DNA of 64,000 nt from Atlantibacter sp032062175 (GTDB lineage: Bacteria > Pseudomonadota > Gammaproteobacteria > Enterobacterales > Enterobacteriaceae). The stretch lies in the NCBI RefSeq assembly GCF_032062175.1, contig NZ_DAMBQK010000017.1, forward strand, positions 1 to 64,000. Direction: 5' to 3'. Position numbers and translations under genes: made by a program. The notes under the pieces were generated by a model. It ran no database searches, was not told where the DNA came from, and was given only the letters and a program-made list of their open reading frames with translations. Shown here one piece after another: positions 27,521 to 35,323 of the stretch (positions are counted from its first letter, which is position 1; every line of letters begins with the position of its first letter).

Positions 27521-29084
27521 ATGCCTGTAGCTGCACTTTAAAGCCTGACATGGTTTCCACCAACAGTTGCGACTGCGCTTCCAGAGAATGGGTGGCGGCA
27601 GACGACTGCTCTACCAGCGCGGCGTTTTGCTGCGCCGCTTCGTCCATCTGGCTCACCGCGATATTCACCTGTTCAATGCCCCGGCTCTGCTCCTGGGAGG
27701 CGCTGGCGATTTCGCGCATCAGTTTGGTCATACGCATCACTTCGCTGGCGATCTCATCCATGGTTTCCCCGGCCTGCATCGCCAGATCGCTGCCCTCACC
27801 TACGTGAGTTTGCGAATCGGCAATCAGCGTGCGGATCTCTTTGGCGGCTTCGGCGCTGCGGCTCGCCAGGGTGCGCACCTCGCCTGCCACGACTGCAAAT
27901 CCACGCCCCTGCTCACCGGCGCGCGCTGCTTCTACTGCCGCATTCAGCGCCAGGATATTGGTCTGGAAAGCGATACCGTCGATCACACTCAGGATATCGG
28001 CGATACGGTTGGCGCTGCCGGAGATATCACGCATTTTTTCAATCACATAGCACACCATTTCGCTGCCGCGATCGGCAGTTTCCGACACGTTTTGCGTCAG
28101 GCGATGGGCCTGTTCAGCATTCTCGGCGTTCTGCTTCACGGTGGCGGTGATCTGCTCCATGCTGGCGGCGGTTTGCTCCAGTGAGGTGGCAGTAGACTCG
28201 GTACGGCGGGATAAATCGATATTCCCGGCGGTGAGCTCCCGGCTGCCGGTATCGATTTGCGTGCTGGCGTCACGCACTTTAGTGACCGACACCACCAGCG
28301 ACTGGCGCATGGCGTCAATGGCATTCGCCAGGCGGCCCAGCTCATTGTTCGTGTCTGGGATAACAGTGTAGGTCAGGTCACCCGCCGCCACTCGTTCCAC
28401 TTGCACGATCGCACGGTTAAGCGGGCTCAGCAGCAGGTGGCGCATGCCGAACCAGACGGCGGCAATCAGGCCCGCCGTGATCAGCGCCGCCAGCACCATC
28501 AATCCCAGCACGGCTTGTTTATGTTGCAGCACCGCCGCCACTTCCTCTTTACCCCGGTTTTCACTCCAGGCGAGGAAGGTACGCATGTCGTTATCAAATT
28601 TTTGCGACAGCGGGATCAGGCCGTTTTCCATGAGGGCATAGTAATCGTCCGGGCTCTGGCTTTTCAGCGAGGCCAGCATTGGCGTGATACCGTTGACGTT
28701 AAAGGCGTCAAAACTGCGCGACAGTTGCCCCAGCAATTGTTGGCCCTGCTCATCGTTGACGTTGCTTTCCAGTAGGCTTTTTAACGTCTTCCGTCCCTGG
28801 CTGATTTCACTTTCGATGCGGCTGACCGACTTTTCCGCATCCTGCAACAGGCCGACTTCCATCAGGCGCACCGCCTGCCCAGATTCATTGCGCGCCCGCA
28901 GGATCTGGGTGTAGCCGTCGTTGAGGCGCATGATCTGTTCGCCCTGGAGATGATTAATGCGTTGCAGCGAGGTGGAGCTTTGGGTCAGCGCGTAAATACC
29001 GATCCCGCTGACCAGTAATAACAGCAGCGTCATGGCTGCCAGAACGGCCAACAGGCCCATGCGAATAGAGAGGTTTTTCAACAT
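27519..29084 (-). CDS. Methyl-accepting chemotaxis protein
   Basis: This 521-residue protein is a Tar/Tsr-class chemoreceptor. Order: TM1 (about residues 10-33), a periplasmic four-helix-bundle-type ligand domain, TM2 (about 191-213), HAMP (about 214-266) and the cytoplasmic signalling domain with the hairpin tip (IDGIAFQTNILALNAAVEAARAGEQGRGFAVVAGEV, split across the family's conserved core). It ends in KVQLQA and lacks the C-terminal NWETF pentapeptide that tethers CheR/CheB. It has no counterpart between fbp and yjfF in E. coli. It lies 101 bp downstream of the galactofuranose transporter on the same strand and has its own sigma-28 promoter. The ligand is unknown; a sugar carried by YtfQ is an inference from position. 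Confidence 0.93.
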   Translation of the reverse strand: MLKNLSIRMGLLAVLAAMTLLLLLVSGIGIYALTQSSTSLQRINHLQGEQIMRLNDGYTQILRARNESGQAVRLMEVGLLQDAEKSVSRIESEISQGRKTLKSLLESNVNDEQGQQLLGQLSRSFDAFNVNGITPMLASLKSQSPDDYYALMENGLIPLSQKFDNDMRTFLAWSENRGKEEVAAVLQHKQAVLGLMVLAALITAGLIAAVWFGMRHLLLSPLNRAIVQVERVAAGDLTYTVIPDTNNELGRLANAIDAMRQSLVVSVTKVRDASTQIDTGSRELTAGNIDLSRRTESTATSLEQTAASMEQITATVKQNAENAEQAHRLTQNVSETADRGSEMVCYVIEKMRDISGSANRIADILSVIDGIAFQTNILALNAAVEAARAGEQGRGFAVVAGEVRTLASRSAEAAKEIRTLIADSQTHVGEGSDLAMQAGETMDEIASEVMRMTKLMREIASASQEQSRGIEQVNIAVSQMDEAAQQNAALVEQSSAATHSLEAQSQLLVETMSGFKVQLQA

Positions 29085-29133
29085 AGTTATTTCCCGGTGG
29101 TTGCCGATAACGCCACGTGAAGCCAGTAGTGAG

Positions 29134-29160
29134 TTATCGGCATTTACCGGAAAAAGTTTA
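29134..29160 (-). promoter_or_regulatory. Sigma-28 (FliA) promoter of the chemotaxis gene
   Basis: On the minus strand TAAACTTT (29160-29153), 11 bp, then GCCGATAA (29141-29134) matches the FliA consensus TAAAGTTT-N11-GCCGATAA at 15 of 16 positions. It lies about 50 bp upstream of the MCP start, so the gene is a class 3 flagellar-regulon gene. Confidence 0.85.
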
Positions 29161-29185
29161 GTCAGGTACGAATATTTTCAATATG

Positions 29186-30187
29186 TTACTGCTTTGCTAT
29201 CGCCGGGTTAACACGGGTCACAGCGGCGTTCTGGCGGCGTTCCCACAGCACGGTCAGGCCACGTTGCAGGGCGATGAAGATAAACAGCAAAATGCCGATA
29301 GCGATTTTGGTCCACCAGGAGCTGAGCGTACCGTCAAAGTTGATATAGGTCTGAATCAGCCCCTGGATCGCCACGCCAAACAGCGTACCCAGCACCGTAC
29401 CTACGCCGCCGGAAAGCAGCGTGCCGCCGATCACCACCGAGGCGATGGCGTCCAGCTCTACCCCTACCCCCGCCAGCGCATAGCCCGCCTGGGTATAAAC
29501 AGAAAACACGATGCCCGCGAGGGTCGCCAGCCCGGTAGACAGCATATAGATACGGATGGTGGTGCTGCGGGTTGAAATCCCCATCAGGTTGGCGGAGGTG
29601 GCATTGCCGCCAATGGCGTAGACCTGGTTGCCGAAGCGGGTGCGATGCGCCAGGAAAATGCCAATCACCACCACGCCGAGCATTAACAGCCCCATGGCGC
29701 TTAAGCGCCCACCGCCGGGGATTTTCCAGGCGAGGCTGGACAGTGTGTCGTAAATCGGGTGGTTAATCGGAATTGACTCTTCGGAAACCAGATAGCTAAC
29801 GCCGCGCAGAAAGAACATCCCGGCGAGGGTGATAATAAACGCCGGGATTTTCAGCGCGTCGATCAGTAAGCCCATAAACGCACCGAAGGCGCAGCCCATC
29901 GCCAGCACCAGCGGGAATGCCAGTAGCGGCGATATACCCCAGAAACCGATGGCTTTAGCGAGGAACACGCCGGTGAAGGCGATCACCGAGCCTACCGACA
30001 GGTCAATTCCGCCGGAGAGGATCACGAAGGTCATTCCGACGGCGATAATCCCCAGAAAGGCGTTATCGGTCAGGATGTTGCAAATCACCCGCGTGGAGGC
30101 GAAACCAGGGAATTGCGTCAGGCAGTAGAGATAACCCAGCACAAACACCGCCAGGGTGATCATCAGCGGTAAATTACGTTTAATCAT
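29186..30187 (-). CDS. yjfF: Galactofuranose ABC transporter permease YjfF
   Basis: YjfF is one of two permeases of the YtfQ-YtfR-YtfT-YjfF galactofuranose importer. The 333-residue protein has about ten hydrophobic helices and the RbsC-family signatures (GIDLSVGSVIAF, LDAIASVVIGGTLLSGG). The start at 30187 (MIKRNLPLM) matches E. coli and overlaps the ytfT end by 8 bp. The C-terminus diverges slightly. Confidence 0.96.
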   Translation of the reverse strand: MIKRNLPLMITLAVFVLGYLYCLTQFPGFASTRVICNILTDNAFLGIIAVGMTFVILSGGIDLSVGSVIAFTGVFLAKAIGFWGISPLLAFPLVLAMGCAFGAFMGLLIDALKIPAFIITLAGMFFLRGVSYLVSEESIPINHPIYDTLSSLAWKIPGGGRLSAMGLLMLGVVVIGIFLAHRTRFGNQVYAIGGNATSANLMGISTRSTTIRIYMLSTGLATLAGIVFSVYTQAGYALAGVGVELDAIASVVIGGTLLSGGVGTVLGTLFGVAIQGLIQTYINFDGTLSSWWTKIAIGILLFIFIALQRGLTVLWERRQNAAVTRVNPAIAKQ

Positions 30188-31196
30188 CGCGGCGTCTCCG
30201 ACGTAACAGACTAATAAAGCGCGGTGACTGAACAATCAGCACGCACATCACCACCACCGCTTTCACCACCTGGTTCAGCTCTGGCGGGAAACCGGACAGT
30301 AAAATCCCGGTGTTCATCCCCTGGATAATCAATGCGCCCACCACTGACAGCGCGATGTTGAAGCGCCCGCCCATCAGCGAACCGCCGCCAATCACCACCG
30401 CGAGGATGGCATCCAGCTCCAGCCACAGACCGGCGTTGTTGGCGTCTGCCCCGCGGATATCTGCGGTAACGATGATCCCGGCAATGGCGGCGCACAGGCC
30501 GCTGAGCACATAGGTCAGCATCACCATCAGGCGGGTATTTACCCCGGCGTTTTTCGCCGCGCGGATGTTAATTCCCACTGCTTCGATAAACATGCCGAGC
30601 GCGGTTTTGCGGGTGAACAGCCAGAACACGATCAGCGTTACCAGCGCGATAATCACTGGCGTCGGGAAAAACAACAGCGAGCCGCTACCCAGAAAAGAGA
30701 GCGAGGGCGAGTTAAAGGTGACGATTTGCCCGGAGGTAATGAGCTGCGCCACGCCGCGCCCGGCAACCATCAGAATAAGCGTCGCCACAAAGGGCTGAAT
30801 TTTTAGCACAGCGACCAGGATGCCGTTCCACAATCCGGCAAGCACCCCAACGCCAAGCGCGCCCAGCAACACCACCGGCAGGCTATGGCCCGCAACGGTT
30901 AATGACGCCGCTGTCGCTCCGGCAATCGCCATGATGGCACCGACCGACAGGTCGATCCCGCCGGTGGCAATCACCAACGTCATGCCAATCGCCAGCAGCG
31001 CCACCGGTGCGGCGCGGTTTAAGATGTCTATTGGGCTGCCAAATAAGCGCCCATCCTGAACCACAATCTGGAAGAAATGGTTCGCCACCATGCTGTCGAC
31101 CAGCAATACCAGCAGCAACGCTATCAGTTGCGGCATTCCCTGCGGCCAGCGGAAACGGCGCTTTGGTGTACCCACGTCCGGCACTGAACGAGTCAT
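30180..31196 (-). CDS. ytfT: Galactofuranose ABC transporter permease YtfT
   Basis: YtfT is the partner permease of YjfF. The 338-residue protein has an Arg/Pro-rich N-terminus followed by RbsC-type helices (GGIDLSVGAIMAIAG, LDAILAVVIGGGSLMGG). The ATG at 31196 follows GGAGGG by a standard spacing; the TTG just upstream is too close. It lies 12 bp after ytfR. Confidence 0.96.
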   Translation of the reverse strand: MTRSVPDVGTPKRRFRWPQGMPQLIALLLVLLVDSMVANHFFQIVVQDGRLFGSPIDILNRAAPVALLAIGMTLVIATGGIDLSVGAIMAIAGATAASLTVAGHSLPVVLLGALGVGVLAGLWNGILVAVLKIQPFVATLILMVAGRGVAQLITSGQIVTFNSPSLSFLGSGSLLFFPTPVIIALVTLIVFWLFTRKTALGMFIEAVGINIRAAKNAGVNTRLMVMLTYVLSGLCAAIAGIIVTADIRGADANNAGLWLELDAILAVVIGGGSLMGGRFNIALSVVGALIIQGMNTGILLSGFPPELNQVVKAVVVMCVLIVQSPRFISLLRRRRRDD

Positions 31197-31208
31197 CAAG
31201 AGCCCTCC

Positions 31209-32711
31209 TTATGCCGCGATGGCATTCATAATTGCGCTGACGGACAGCTCTTCAAGCGGGATCTCCGCCACCTGTTCCCGGTCGCGCATGATGATCACCC
31301 GGTCGGCATACCCCACCAGCTCTTCCAGTTCCGACGAGATAACCAGCAGGGCCAGCCCGTCGGCACACAGCGTTTCGATCAGGCGGATGATTTCGGCGTG
31401 CGCGCCGACGTCGATACCGCGCGTGGGTTCATCGAGGATCAGGAATTGCGGCCGGGTCAGCAGCCAGCGCGACAGCAGCACTTTTTGCTGGTTGCCGCCG
31501 GACAAGAACTCCACCGGCTGCTCGGCGCTCGGGGTTCGGATACCTAACTGGCGGATAAAGCGTTCGGCAATATCGTTTTGCTCGCGCCGGGGGATCGGAC
31601 GCAGCCAGCCGCGCTGGGCCTGGAGCGCCAGAATGATGTTTTCGCGCACCGAGGCAGCGGCAATAATCCCGTCGGTTTTGCGATCTTCCGGGCAGAAGCC
31701 GATCCCCAGGCAGGAGGCCTGATGCGGGGAGCGCAGTGCCTGCGGCTTGCCTTTGATCTGCGCATTACCGCTGTCGGCGGGCTTAATGCCAAAGATGACT
31801 TCGGCGGTTTCGGTGCGCCCGGAGCCTAACAACCCCGCCAGGCCGACAATTTCACCGGGCCGCACCTCTAGCGAGAACGGCGCAATCACGCCTTTTTTGC
31901 CGTAGTCTTTAAATGCCGCTACCGGTTTTTCGCTCAGCAGCGTGCGCCCGGCGCGTTGCAGGGCATTCTGGTCCAGTTCGCGGCCCAGCATCATTTTTAC
32001 CAGCTCGATCTGCGGCAGCTCGCGGGTATCGCGGGTGCCGATAAACTTGCCGTTGCGCAGCACGGTGATGCGGTCGGTGACTTCGTACACCTGATCCAGA
32101 AAGTGGGTAACGAAAATCAGGCTGACGCCCTGGTCGCGCAACTGGCGCATCAGGGTAAACAGCATTTCCACTTCTTTGGTATCGAGGCTGGCGGTGGGTT
32201 CATCGAGGATCAGCACTTTGGCAGACAGGTCGATGGCGCGGCAGATCGCCACAATTTGCTGCATGGCGACAGAAAAACGGTTGAGCGGCTCGCGCACATC
32301 CAGGCTGAATCCGTAGGACTCCATCAGCGCCGTGGCGCGTTTTTCCATCTCTTTGCGGCGCAGTAAACCGAAGCGTTTCGGTTCGCGACCGATAAATAGG
32401 TTATCCGCCACCGACATATTCGGCAGCAGGTTTACTTCCTGATACACCGTCCCGATGCCAAGCTGCTGGGCATGGGCGGTATTTTTTGGGCGGATGGTTT
32501 GGCCCTCTAACCAGACTGTACCGCCGTCGGGCTGGTACACGCCGGTGAGAGCCTTGATCAAGGTGGACTTGCCTGCGCCGTTCTCCCCCAGCAAGGCCAT
32601 AATTTCGCCACGTCGTAAGCTAAAATCGACGTGATCCAGCGCTTTTACCCCCGGAAAGACTTTACTCAGCCCTTCGGTGCGCAAGATTTCCTGATGTTGT
32701 TGTGGTTGCAT
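31209..32711 (-). CDS. ytfR: Galactofuranose ABC transporter ATPase YtfR
   Basis: YtfR is the duplicated ATPase subunit of a monosaccharide importer. The 500 residues contain two ABC domains. The first has GENGAGKST, FSVAMQQ and LILDEPTASLD. The second has the degenerate P-loop GLLGSGRTE, LSGGNQQ and LILDEPTRGID. The ATG at 32711 follows GGAG; a GTG one codon earlier is possible. It is separated from ytfQ by a strong hairpin. Confidence 0.97.
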   Translation of the reverse strand: MQPQQHQEILRTEGLSKVFPGVKALDHVDFSLRRGEIMALLGENGAGKSTLIKALTGVYQPDGGTVWLEGQTIRPKNTAHAQQLGIGTVYQEVNLLPNMSVADNLFIGREPKRFGLLRRKEMEKRATALMESYGFSLDVREPLNRFSVAMQQIVAICRAIDLSAKVLILDEPTASLDTKEVEMLFTLMRQLRDQGVSLIFVTHFLDQVYEVTDRITVLRNGKFIGTRDTRELPQIELVKMMLGRELDQNALQRAGRTLLSEKPVAAFKDYGKKGVIAPFSLEVRPGEIVGLAGLLGSGRTETAEVIFGIKPADSGNAQIKGKPQALRSPHQASCLGIGFCPEDRKTDGIIAAASVRENIILALQAQRGWLRPIPRREQNDIAERFIRQLGIRTPSAEQPVEFLSGGNQQKVLLSRWLLTRPQFLILDEPTRGIDVGAHAEIIRLIETLCADGLALLVISSELEELVGYADRVIIMRDREQVAEIPLEELSVSAIMNAIAA

Positions 32712-32744
32712 CACCGGACTCCGAAAAGCGTGTCAGTAGAGCAA

Positions 32745-32766
32745 AAGGCTCTCCGAAGAGAGCCTT
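32745..32766 (-). terminator. Attenuating hairpin between ytfQ and ytfR
   Basis: A perfect 9-bp stem (AAGGCTCTC / GAGAGCCTT) closes a UUCG tetraloop on the minus-strand RNA and is followed by UUUUGC. It sits in the ytfQ-ytfR gap, where partial termination would give more binding protein than ATPase. Confidence 0.75.
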
Positions 32767-32779
32767 GTCTGCGGTCGGC

Positions 32780-33736
32780 TTAGTAGCCCATGCCTTTTTT
32801 CTTCTCAAGTTCTTCTTTCGCGGTATCCGGCAGGAACAGCGTTGATTTGGTGATGGTGGTTTTCTCAGGCTGGGTGCCGTCTTTTTTGAATTTTTCCAGC
32901 GCATCGAATGCCGGGCCGGCCATGTTCGGCGTTAATTCAACGCTGGCATTGGCTTCGCCATCGATCATCGCTTTGAAGATATCCGGAACGCCGTCGATAG
33001 AGCCGGTCAGAATATCGGAGCCCGGTTTCAGACCCGCTTCTTTAATGGCCTGGATAGCGCCGATAGCCATGTCGTCGTTATGGGCGTAAACCATGCAAAT
33101 ATTTTTGCCGTTGTTTTCAGCCTTGATGAAGCTTTCCATGACTTCTTTCCCTTTACTGCGGGTGAAGTCGCCGGATTGCGAACGGATGATTTTCACGTTC
33201 GGCGCTTTAGCGATGGCTTCAGCAAAACCTTTCTTACGGTCGATGGCCACGCTCGCCCCAACGGTGCCCTGCAATTCAACGACGTTACACGGTTTGCCGT
33301 CGAGGGTTTTCACCAGCCAGTCGCCAATCAGACGGCCTTCCAGCACGTTGTCAGCGGTGACGGTGGTCATATACAGTGATTTGTCTTTTACATCGATATT
33401 ACGGTCCAGCAGGATCACCGGGATTTCCGCCTCTTTGGCTTCTTTCAGCACCGGCTCCCAACCGGTCGCAACCACCGGGGCAATGAAGATGGCATCAACG
33501 CCCTGAGCGATAAACGAACGCACGGCTTTGATTTGGTTTTCCTGTTTTTGCTGACCATCGGCGATCTTCAGCGTAACGCCGCGTTTCTCGGCCTCGCTTT
33601 TCGCAACGCTGGTTTCTGCCGCACGCCAGCCTGATTCAGAACCTACCTGAGAAAAACCCACGGTTAAGGGGGCGGCCATTGCCATAGACGACATGGCTGC
33701 CGAAACTGCTGTGACCAGAAGTAAGCGCTTCCACAT
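32780..33736 (-). CDS. ytfQ: Galactofuranose-binding periplasmic protein YtfQ
   Basis: YtfQ captures galactofuranose (and weakly galactopyranose) for the importer. The 318-residue precursor begins with a signal peptide (MWKRLLLVTAVSAAMSSMAMA) followed by a type 1 periplasmic-binding-protein fold (GFSQVGSESGWR, YAHNDDMAIGAIQAIKEAG). It is the first gene of ytfQRT-yjfF and diverges from ppa. Upstream lie GTTACAT half-sites and a LacI/GalR-type palindrome. Confidence 0.97.
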   Translation of the reverse strand: MWKRLLLVTAVSAAMSSMAMAAPLTVGFSQVGSESGWRAAETSVAKSEAEKRGVTLKIADGQQKQENQIKAVRSFIAQGVDAIFIAPVVATGWEPVLKEAKEAEIPVILLDRNIDVKDKSLYMTTVTADNVLEGRLIGDWLVKTLDGKPCNVVELQGTVGASVAIDRKKGFAEAIAKAPNVKIIRSQSGDFTRSKGKEVMESFIKAENNGKNICMVYAHNDDMAIGAIQAIKEAGLKPGSDILTGSIDGVPDIFKAMIDGEANASVELTPNMAGPAFDALEKFKKDGTQPEKTTITKSTLFLPDTAKEELEKKKGMGY

Positions 33737-33786
33737 AAGTAAATCCTCGTAGGGTTATTGTTGGTTAAATCTCCACCTGCGGGAAA

Positions 33787-33845
33787 ACTATAGACAATAA
33801 GGGATGTAACAAAATGCGTTACATCACAATTCAAAAAAGTTACAT
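33787..33845 (-). promoter_or_regulatory. ytfQ promoter with three GTTACAT half-sites
   Basis: A minus-strand -10 TATAGT lies at 33792-33787. Immediately upstream is the inverted pair ATGTAAC-N7-GTTACAT (33804-33824). A further GTTACAT at 33839-33845 is exactly 21 bp from the previous one. The spacing of whole helical turns suggests a regulator bound on one face; the regulator is not known to me. Confidence 0.5.
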
Positions 33846-33959
33846 AAAGGTTATGAGCCTGAGAACGCAAGAGTGTGAGCGGGGTAGCGACTTTTCGCCC
33901 CTGCGCCAGGTCGCGGATTCGAGAGATTTTTTTGCTGTTGACCGGGCAAAAATCTCACT

Positions 33960-33975
33960 TTGTAACCGGTTACAA
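33960..33975. promoter_or_regulatory. LacI/GalR-type operator
   Basis: TTGTAACCGGTTACAA is a perfect 16-bp palindrome with the central CCGG (CG core) typical of LacI/GalR-family operators. It lies in the ytfQ-ppa divergent region, 224 bp from the ytfQ start. GalR/GalS control of galactofuranose uptake is plausible but inferred. Confidence 0.6.
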
Positions 33976-34092
33976 AAATTTATTCAGAAAGCGGCTGACT
34001 TTATGGATTATTCAGTCGAAAAAAAGCCCAAACAAGGGTTGGGATTTTCGGGCGGCGGGAAAAACAGTCCAGGACTTTCAGGCGCATTTGGC

Positions 34093-34098
34093 TATAAT
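34093..34098 (+). promoter_or_regulatory. ppa promoter -10 element
   Basis: A perfect TATAAT lies 39 bp upstream of the ppa start, with no good -35 hexamer at 17-18 bp. The gene is highly expressed in E. coli, so this is the likely core promoter. Confidence 0.6.
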
Positions 34099-34136
34099 AC
34101 CCGGCATTGTTTGCCATACAGTTAAAGGAAACAGAC

Positions 34137-34667
34137 ATGAGCTTACTCAACGTGCCTGCTGGTAAAGATCTACCAGAAGACATCTATGTAGTTATCGAAA
34201 TCCCGGCTAATGCGGACCCGATCAAATATGAAATCGACAAAGACAGCGGCGCGCTGTTCGTTGACCGTTTCATGTCTACCGCGATGTTCTACCCGTGCAA
34301 CTACGGTTACATCAACCACACCCTGTCTCTGGACGGTGACCCGGTTGACGTGCTGGTCCCGACGCCGTACCCGCTACAGCCGGGTTCTGTGATCCGCTGC
34401 CGTCCGGTTGGCGTGCTGAAAATGACTGACGAAGCGGGCGAAGACGCCAAGCTGGTTGCGGTCCCGCACACCAAATTGAGCAAAGAGTACGATCACATCA
34501 AAGACGTGAACGACCTGCCGGAACTGCTGAAAGCGCAGATTGCCCACTTCTTCGAGCACTATAAAGATCTCGAGAAAGGCAAATGGGTGAAAGTGGACGG
34601 CTGGGATAACGCAGAAGCGGCTAAAGCGGAAATCGTTGCTTCTTTCGAACGCGCTGCGAAAAAGTGA
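34137..34667 (+). CDS. ppa: Inorganic pyrophosphatase
   Basis: Ppa hydrolyses pyrophosphate and so drives polymerisation reactions; it is an essential cytoplasmic hexamer. The 176-residue product is the family I enzyme of E. coli length, with the active-site motif DGDPVDVLV and conserved acidic residues. The start at 34137 follows AAAGGAAAC. An in-frame ATG at 34107 lacks a ribosome-binding site. In E. coli the chpS-chpB toxin-antitoxin genes lie next to it; here the neighbours are a non-coding stretch and a fimbrial operon. Confidence 0.98.
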   Translation: MSLLNVPAGKDLPEDIYVVIEIPANADPIKYEIDKDSGALFVDRFMSTAMFYPCNYGYINHTLSLDGDPVDVLVPTPYPLQPGSVIRCRPVGVLKMTDEAGEDAKLVAVPHTKLSKEYDHIKDVNDLPELLKAQIAHFFEHYKDLEKGKWVKVDGWDNAEAAKAEIVASFERAAKK

Positions 34668-35323
34668 TTTTTCTGTCGCGTGATGTAAAAAGCCTTTAGG
34701 CCTGAGGGATCCTCAGAAAAATGATCAGTGCACCATGATGATGTTTTTGTAAGCCCCGCCATATCGGCATACACCCTGTCGGGGTTCATCCCCCGACAGT
34801 AATCCCGCTGACTGGCGGAAGGCGTTTTCACTTAGCCTCAGATACGACAACACCAATCCCGATTTCATCCTGTTCACCTGAAACTCGTGGCTTATTCACT
34901 TACTTTCAGGGAAATAACCTGTCACTACATAATGATACTGTAGAGGGTGATTACCACTCACAGCATGGATATTCGTTTTTCTCTCCGGCTTTTACTGACC
35001 CGTAGACTCAGTTCATAACGCTCACTTTTCTCGTCCCGGAAGTTCTGCTCCAGAAGAGCGAAGCACCGCGGGTCAGGGCGACAGTCGTGTCGAGCAACGC
35101 TTTTTATGGTACTGATGGAGAGAGTTCAGGGACTGGCTAAAAAATTTATGGCAAACTTGAACTGCAGGCATAGAGGAGTGACCTTACTTTATGGTGGAAC
35201 ACTAAGTAGACACAACCTTCTATGCCAGTCTTTATTTATGGGAACCCTCAGGCCTTTCGTCGGTGTTTTATTTCCCATAACTTTATGAATATAAGAGCAA
35301 AAAATTAAAAATTTAGCAGCTTA
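34668..35323. other. 656-bp stretch without a recognisable gene, between ppa and the fimbrial operon
   Basis: No convincing reading frame was found; the longest is 60 codons and lacks family resemblance. A perfect 9-bp hairpin (CTGTCGGGG / CCCCGACAG, 34776-34799) and a CTGAGG-GAT-CCTCAG palindrome (34702-34716) lie in the first 130 bp. An inverted GGCATAGA / TCTATGCC pair is seen near 35167-35229. It looks like a decayed insertion scar, but no insertion sequence end was recognised. Confidence 0.5.

Noticed and set aside
29103..29110. Second sigma-28 promoter on the plus strand at GCCGATAA
   Set aside because: No TAAA-type -35 lies 11 bp upstream, and it would fire back into yjfF antisense.
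35106..35288. 60-codon frame in the ppa-fimbrial gap
   Set aside because: It lacks a start signal and resemblance to any known transposase, toxin or antitoxin, so it was treated as part of non-coding scar DNA.
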